Positions 58,168 to 64,000 of a stretch of 64,000 bases of DNA are shown piece after piece. The first letter of the stretch is position 1, and the number at the start of each line of letters is the position of its first letter. Under the pieces are notes generated by a model. It was not told where the DNA came from, ran no database searches, and saw nothing but the letters and a program-made list of their open reading frames with translations. The stretch lies in assembly GCA_015852425.1 (NCBI GenBank), contig JAAAIG010000022.1, positions 46,006-110,005 of the forward strand. The letters run 5' to 3'. Both the position numbers and the translations under genes were made by a program. The stretch is from Gryganskiella cystojenkinii (lineage: Eukaryota; Mortierellomycota; Mortierellomycetes; Mortierellales; Mortierellaceae).

Positions 58168-61100
58168 GTAATCCGAGTGAGGGTTGAAAGTGTTGGGAGT
58201 TGGGGTAGTGGAGCGAATGGTGGTGTGTTTTGCTTTGTTGCAGGCTTTTGTGTATTTGCTTTTTTGTGCGTTTGTCAGTTGCGACGATGATTGAAACTCT
58301 TGTTTTTCGTTGATGATGTAGAAGTGAAGGGTGAAGAAAAGAAAAGAAAAGAAAAGAAAAAAAAAGAGACCGATGGAACGATTATGCTGCTGATAAAGGA
58401 AAAAAAAATTGTTGGTCTCGTTTGGCTGTCGCCCTTCTCTGGGTGAGTGATGATTATTCATCTTTTCTTTGGACCCCTTCTCTCACCGTGCGCGCCGTCA
58501 TTTGAGTATTCAGTCGGAATGCGCCTTTTGAATCAAAACCTTTTTTTTTTTACTGCGGCAACCTTGTCTCCTTCCTTTGTTTTTTTTGCGTTGCGTATCT
58601 CCCTCCCTCCTTTCCCCGTCCCCTTCTCAGTGCTCTTTTGGATGTTTTTTTTTCTTCTTTTGCTTGGTGGTGTCGCTTCCACTTTGTTTCTCTTTCTTCT
58701 TTCGCTTCTTCTTGATAGCTTCCTGCTACAATTGCAATCATGCTATTGAACACCCACGATCAGCGTGAAGGAGAACAGTGGTGAAAGGAACTGATATCTT
58801 TTTTCATATCCCCGTTCTGCAATTGCTCTTCATTTGGCTTTCTATCCTTTGCAGTCCTGGTGGCAACCAGATGTGGGTCGTCATTTGTGCGTTGTTTGTT
58901 TTTGTGTTCATCTTTTGCCACCGTTTTTTTTTTTTTTTTTTTCAGCCTCCGCCTCTGATTTTTCATCGTGCCCAAATTAGGCGAATGGACTCTTTGGAGT
59001 TTTTTTTTTTGCGCTGAGTCCTCCCCTTTAAAATGGCCGCCTCCCCTCTTTCCTTCAATTGATTGCAGCGACCGAGTGAAAATGGTATTTTCTTGGCAGA
59101 GTTTGCATGGCCAGTGACAAGAAATGAGTATTGTGGCACCCAGTCGAAACGACACAACATTTCCTGTTGTTGTCCTGTGGTCTGATCAGATTTTTTGTCT
59201 TCGAAGATTGGAAGCGGGGCATGGTCAAAGCTGCCTAAGAGCTGTTTTTTGTTTTTGTTCGTGTGTTGTTTTTGTACTGCTGGAGAAGGACCCTCCTCTC
59301 CTGGCCAATCAGCTTCACCTTCTCTTCCACACCCAACCTTAGTCAAGAGCATCAACAAACGAGATTAACACCCTCGCAGGGTTTGCTTTCCCTCGAACTC
59401 GCAATCGTCAACGTCACTTCAATCAATCAATCTATTCCGCCTTTTTTTTTTTTTTTTTTTTGGCTCAAAAGATATCTTGGTAAAATAAAAGGATGAGGGA
59501 AAACATGAGCCCAGGTGGGGACTGGAAATACTGGAACAAAGGCATCCATTCTCCAGAGACCGCAATAATCCCACAGACCCGCTGCTGGCGACCTCCCAAT
59601 TGAATTTGAGGAACCGAGCGGAGAAAAAAATCAAATACAGTCAGCCCCACTTCCAAACACAAAATGAAAAAAATGATGTCGTTGTGCAGGCACATTTGTT
59701 GTTGTTACTCTAGGTGTCCGTATCTCTTTTCCCTGTTGAGGTTTTTGTCTGGGCCTTGTTGATGGTTCTTTCCTTTTTCGCTTGCTTGATCCCAAAAGTC
59801 CAAAACGAAAGCTCATGAAGTCACTTCTCGCACTGCCTCATTTTTGATTGACGGAGTTCTCACTTTTCTTATGACGTTCTTTTCATCACCTTATCTTCGA
59901 ATTGGTCAAGAAAGGGGTGAGGTCCGTGGAAAAGAAAACAAAATCGACACACCCGAAGTAGGGGCTGGAGATTGTCAAGGGGACAAACGTGTCGAAAAGA
60001 GAAATATTCCACGAAACTCATGGCAAAGTCGACAGCGGAACAACATTCCTGCCAGCAGTTCTATCTTTTCTTCGGGCAGTTTTGAAGCGACACACGTTTG
60101 CAAGGTAGGTTTGCCTTTGAGCCCCCTTACCCATCGCAATTTGTTTGCGTTCAAGCTCGTTTGTATTTTTTTTTTCTGTTTTGTGTTGTTATGCTCAACT
60201 TGGAGAGGCACGCCGCACTTTTAAACTTATTTCGCGCGCTTTTTTTTTTCTTGTTTGTTGAGAAATGGTTGACGCTGCCGAAGAGACAACGCTTATTGTC
60301 CGAGGGAGTCAAACGGCGGCTGTAGATTAGATCTGCTTTTTGGGTGCACGGTATTTCAACATGCTCAAGAAGTTGTTCTTCCAATCGATCTTCTTCCTCA
60401 GTTTCACTCAAGCAAAAAGAATGTATGTAAGGACACGCCGCACAGAGCCCTGGTGGAACAATTGTTGATGACCACGACTCATTCCTCCTTGCAAGGCCCC
60501 ACCAGTTGGCTATAAAGCCTGCACTCATGTTCAAACTTGCCAAGCAACACAGCCAAGACAACATTTGATGGAGATGATGGAGGGTCTCGCCTCTGCTTCC
60601 GATTCGACAGTTCTCGTTAAAAAACTGCTCGTCCAGTCAGTAACCTTGTGTTTTTGTTTGTTTATGGCGAAGTACAGTAACTGAGTCGTTGCCTCGCTTG
60701 ATATGGACAAAAGAGGGGCATGCGACACTTGGACAGCGATTCTTTAACAAAAAAGAAAATCGCTGGGTCGCTTTATGCGTAGGTGACGCGACAATAGCGG
60801 AAAGCAAGCTTCACTCTGTCAACGCCTTCTTGATTAGTTATAGATGAGAAGGGACGATCCCGTAGTCCTTTGCCTTGCACGACCGCCACTGCGTACCCCA
60901 TTGTGGATGTTTTTGCATCTACGCCTATGATCCTTACCGCTCGTACATTTGGTCTAATGATGCATGCCGACCTTGTTACTATTACGAAATCGCTACTTCA
61001 GTGTTAGGCAAGGTTGATTCATATTCTAGAGCCTCGTTGATCCCCCATTGGCGTCTGAGTCTGAAGGCGCACCTCTATCTTATAGAGATCGACTTGATAT

Positions 61101-61259
61101 TGCCTTTTTCTTGTGCTTTACGTTACCCTTTTCTTCTCAGTTCCTGTTCCTTTCCTCGTCTCCTTGGACTATCATCGTCACCTTTCGCTCAAACAAAGAA
61201 AAACGACCCTAAGCTATGTCACCCCGTCGTTACTGTACAATACGACCACCGCCAATACC
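58168..61259. other. Long intergenic region
   Basis: About 3.1 kb with many T runs (58929-58943, 59442-59460). No frame is convincing. A cysteine-rich open stretch near 60875-60990 (HCVPHCGCFC) lacks a signal peptide and the family spacing. Part must be the promoter of the zinc-finger gene. Confidence 0.45.
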
Positions 61260-61924
61260 TATGCCCAGTCCATGGGATTTGACATTCCTGTGGTCGCTCC
61301 ATTATCAATTGAGGTCCCTTCTCTGGCCGGACTTTCTACACCCCAGCCACCGCCTGCACCCTTGGCTTACACCCCACTAACCGGCGCGATTTGTTCAAGC
61401 TGCCAGCAAACCCTAGACCAGCGTTCTCCTGTGACGCCTCCATCCTTCAGCTTTCGAAACCAGTGCAAGCTCAAAGCTCACGGTCATGACTCCATCGTCG
61501 ACAAATGACAGCTACCTCAGGAACATGTTGTTTCAGGATATTCGCGAAGCCCGCGAATCTGTATCAAAGACTTGAGAACTATTTCGAAGCACTTCGTCAG
61601 CAGCAGGAGAACAAGATGGACGACATCAGTACGAAGGCGTCCACCACAGCAATTGATGATGACAACAGCCATGGTGAGGATAATATAAAGACCAGTCCCG
61701 CGATTCGTGTTGTCAATAATGGACCAACAGTGTATTGGAGACCACCCGTAGGACCCTGTCGAACACATCATCCTCACTTGCATCAGCTCTGGTTCCACTC
61801 GAGTGATCGAAATAGCTTCATGAAACGACTGGAGGTCTTTATGGAGAAGGGAAAACATGAATGGGACTCCTGGCTAGAACGGAGATGTAAGAGGCGTATC
61901 GTCTATGAGGATATGAGCCGTTAA
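61260..61924 (+). pseudogene. Frameshifted relative of the 34.6-kb hypothetical gene
   Basis: Coding-like text moves through three frames. The first frame, to about 61470, has ICSSCQQTL with a CxxC. The second (about 61440-61568) reads SYLRNMLFQDIREARESVSK. The third, from about 61569 to the stop at 61924, reads RLENYFEALRQQQ and later LWFHSSDRNSFMKRLEVFM. The second and third pieces form one continuous helical stretch if a one-base shift is allowed. Order and content resemble the gene at 34617-35720 (CPVC, a helix with LRDEIRHEYYRC, then LWFNAAALCSYMRQLDIF). I read it as a shorter, broken paralogue. A short ATG-started frame from 61505 is an alternative reading. Confidence 0.45.
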
Positions 61925-62009
61925 CAGGCGTCTGGTGCGATCCAGCTGTTTGGTACTGTACGGCATATGGGAGGGGAGGCCAGTGGAAGCTGGAAGGGCT
62001 CAGCATTCG

Positions 62010-62017
62010 GTCACGTG
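62010..62017. promoter_or_regulatory. GTCACGTG E-box before F-box gene
   Basis: GTCACGTG, 156 bases before the ATG at 62173. It is the reverse complement of the CACGTGAC found in front of the methyltransferase and ULA1. Confidence 0.35.
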
Positions 62018-62172
62018 CAGATCGCGTGACTGAAAGAGCCGTTGAAAGTCTCTGACGTGTTTTGAACCGCAGCCATCGCCCTTCATTTGTCTTTTCCTCC
62101 GTTCTTTCCTTTCTTCTTCTTTCCATTTCGAATACTCACCCCCCACCCCCTCCAAAAAAATGAAAAATAAAA

Positions 62173-63945
62173 ATGTCATTACGAATATCGCCCGTTGAAA
62201 TCCCACTTATCCTCGATATTATCTGCCTTTCGCTGGAATCCTGTCATATCGCCCGCTGTTGTCTAGTCTCGACCACCTGGCGCGTCGTGTTCACGCCGTT
62301 TCTCTGGCAATCCATTCATGTCCGTCGTAAATACGTTGTCCGACAGTGGTGGCTCGAGAAACCGGAAAACTGCCATCGATCGCCGACACATCGGATCATG
62401 TTGACCAGGCTTTTAGAGGAACGCAATGCACGTTTGGTTCGGTCCCTTACGGTCTATCATGCGTACCTGATTACGGAGCTGGAACGTCAACTTCAATTAC
62501 AACAGGAACAACGACAAAAGGAGCACTTGTTATCCCTTCCAGAAGGATCAAACCAAGTATCAGTGCCGGCACCCGCGCCCGCGTTATGGAACATGTTCCG
62601 GAACTTGACAGTCCTGCGCTGTGTCTCTTTCCAGAGCAAACCGTACAGCCGTCGACAGAATGCCTTCCATACGGAATCCACGGTCGCGTTCCTGATACGA
62701 GCCGGTGAACACCTTCAAGTCCTTGAGCTCGGTTACATCGATGACGATTTTAACTGGCGCCAGGTGCTGACTTTTCTTCAGAACCATCTTTACCTCCGAC
62801 AATTCACCCTACTGCACCCGTACTTGTTTATGACGGCGAGCATGTTTCGAGGTTTCTTGAAGAGCTGCACCAGTTCCACAAATGCTCCACTGGAAAAAAT
62901 CAAGTTTGGGTTCTCGCTTTACTATGATGTGAGCGAAACTCAGTATAATCGGTATTTCAGTAACCATCCCTGGTTCGGCTTTGAGAAAGAGTCTCCGGGC
63001 GCGCCGACGAAACGGAGTTCCTCGCCATTGAAAGAACTGGATATCTCTGCGGTCCAGTTTCGGGAGGGACAAGCAGGGACCGTTTTGCCATTCTTGAAGC
63101 GATTTTGTCCGAGCCTTGAGAGATTGGTCTTGTCAGATGTCATTCAGAGGGAGACAGAGGAATTGACACAGGCGATCGAATGTGGGCTGCCGCAGCTACA
63201 ACATCTGGATATGACCCTGGCACGAACCAGTGATGATCAAACGGCCAAAATACTGAGAGGCTGCGGGAGCTCTCCTAGAAACTTTGCTGTTGCCGAAGGG
63301 ACCAGTCAAAGGTCAAGAGAACGCGGTCTCGTCTCATTCTTAGGTCCTGTTGGAAACACCCAGATAGGTTCGCTGTCAATCGACGCTCTAGTGAATTATC
63401 ATGGTGAGAGTCTTCAAGAGTTGGACCTTACGCGGTGCTCTTCCGTTTCGGGGGAGATGATCAAGAGGGTCCTCGAGAGTTGCCCTCGACTGATCCGGTT
63501 TCGAGCTTTACGGGATTACGCAGACATGACACTCGCCGAGAAACGATCAAAATACCTGCAGATCAAGGATCCGTTCGTTGATTATCGGGATAGCGACAGT
63601 CCTCAGGGTCAAGCACCAACCGACGAGATTGCTCAGGAATTGTTTGCTGGCATGACTCCGCTTTCAGTGTTCATCATAGGACCACCAATACCGGCGAAAC
63701 CATGGGCTTGCTCAAGGAGTCTCCGCGTTCTGTCTCTTCAATACCTGGAAACGGATTCGCAAGTCTTTCCGTTGGCGTTTGTCCAGCAACTTGCTAGACT
63801 AACGCAGCTGGAGGAATTAAGACTTCAGCGCCGGACTCTCTTGGCTTCATTGGTTCCATTACGGTCTCCTGGGGCTCATCCACTTCCTCTTCAATGGCCT
63901 ACACCACTGGACGCGATAAAAGTAGAAGCAGAAACGATAACAACG

Positions 63946-64000
<55 letters not shown>
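62173..64000 (+). CDS. F-box protein with LRR-like repeats (cut by right edge)
   Basis: An open frame from ATG at 62173 continues past base 64000, 609 codons visible and no stop. Residues about 5-45 (ISPVEIPLILDII, then ARCCLVSTTWRVVFTPFLW) form an F-box. The remainder has irregular leucine-rich repeats (LQVLELGYIDDD, LKELDISAVQF, LQELDLTRCSSVSGEMI, LRVLSLQYLETD). Such proteins are the variable receptor of SCF ubiquitin ligases: the F-box binds Skp1 and the LRR face binds the target. They are very numerous in Mortierella-type fungi. A Gln-rich insert lies near residue 115. At the right edge the frame enters a (ACA)n tract encoding poly-Thr. Confidence 0.85.
63939..64000 (+). repeat. (ACA)n microsatellite encoding poly-Thr
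   Basis: About twenty ACA/ACG triplets end the window inside the F-box frame. It may be where assembly stopped, and the copy number is unreliable. Confidence 0.8.

Noticed and set aside
57022..58461. Longer zinc-finger protein starting at 58461
   Set aside because: The added N-terminus translates a poly-T/poly-A tract and an Asn/Phe-rich run typical of untranslated DNA.
60875..61282. Cysteine-rich open frame (HCVPHCGCFC, then CRPCYYY)
   Set aside because: No signal peptide, no family cysteine spacing, no splice sites matching the peptide genes, and the rest of the frame is unremarkable.

Overview
The window reads as nuclear DNA of an early-diverging filamentous fungus. Genes have many short GT-AG introns, and the core genes are clear fungal orthologues (RSE1/SF3B3, ULA1, VMA12, TMA16, KHA1, FBP1, ADE8, a metaxin). 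F-box and leucine-rich-repeat (LRR) genes of lineage-specific type are also present. This combination fits Mortierellomycota best, but that assignment is an inference. A 10-N assembly gap lies at 14408-14417. I recognised no tRNA, rRNA, CRISPR array or intact transposon.

Layout. 1-5 kb: a Ser/Pro-rich gene cut by the left edge, a mitochondrial MidA-type methyltransferase, and a broken LRR gene. 5-13 kb: a KHA1-type K+/H+ antiporter and a secreted plant-type LRR protein. 13.5-22.7 kb: dense housekeeping genes (TMA16 and VMA12 divergent, then RSE1 and ULA1 convergent). 23.6-34.3 kb: a gene-poor stretch holding a tandem family of small secreted cysteine-rich peptides. 34.6-51 kb: a hypothetical protein, FBP1, a probable Pol I initiation factor, ADE8, a metaxin, an Asn/Gln-rich protein, a SulP transporter and a glutaredoxin-like protein. 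51.5-55.4 kb: a 65-residue membrane protein in three exons and two more cysteine-rich peptides. 57-64 kb: a C2H2 zinc-finger factor, a frameshifted locus resembling the 34.6-kb hypothetical gene, and an F-box protein that runs off the right edge.

The most notable system is the peptide family. It has ten loci: seven intact, and three each broken by a different lesion. Every intact copy has a signal-peptide exon, a phase-1 intron and a second exon encoding the mature part. The mature part carries eight cysteines spaced C-x2-C-x(5 or 12)-C-x(2 or 3)-C-x2-G-x2-C-x4-C-x-C-x3-C, and in three copies it ends in GIPPK. Signal exons are much more alike than mature regions, the pattern seen in diversifying secreted peptide families. 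The surrounding DNA has TATA-type promoters, a recurrent GGTCTAGAC palindrome and duplicated upstream blocks. I do not recognise the family and assign no function.

The housekeeping genes cover neddylation, splicing, V-ATPase assembly, gluconeogenesis, purine synthesis and ion transport. They show no operon-like link to the peptide family.
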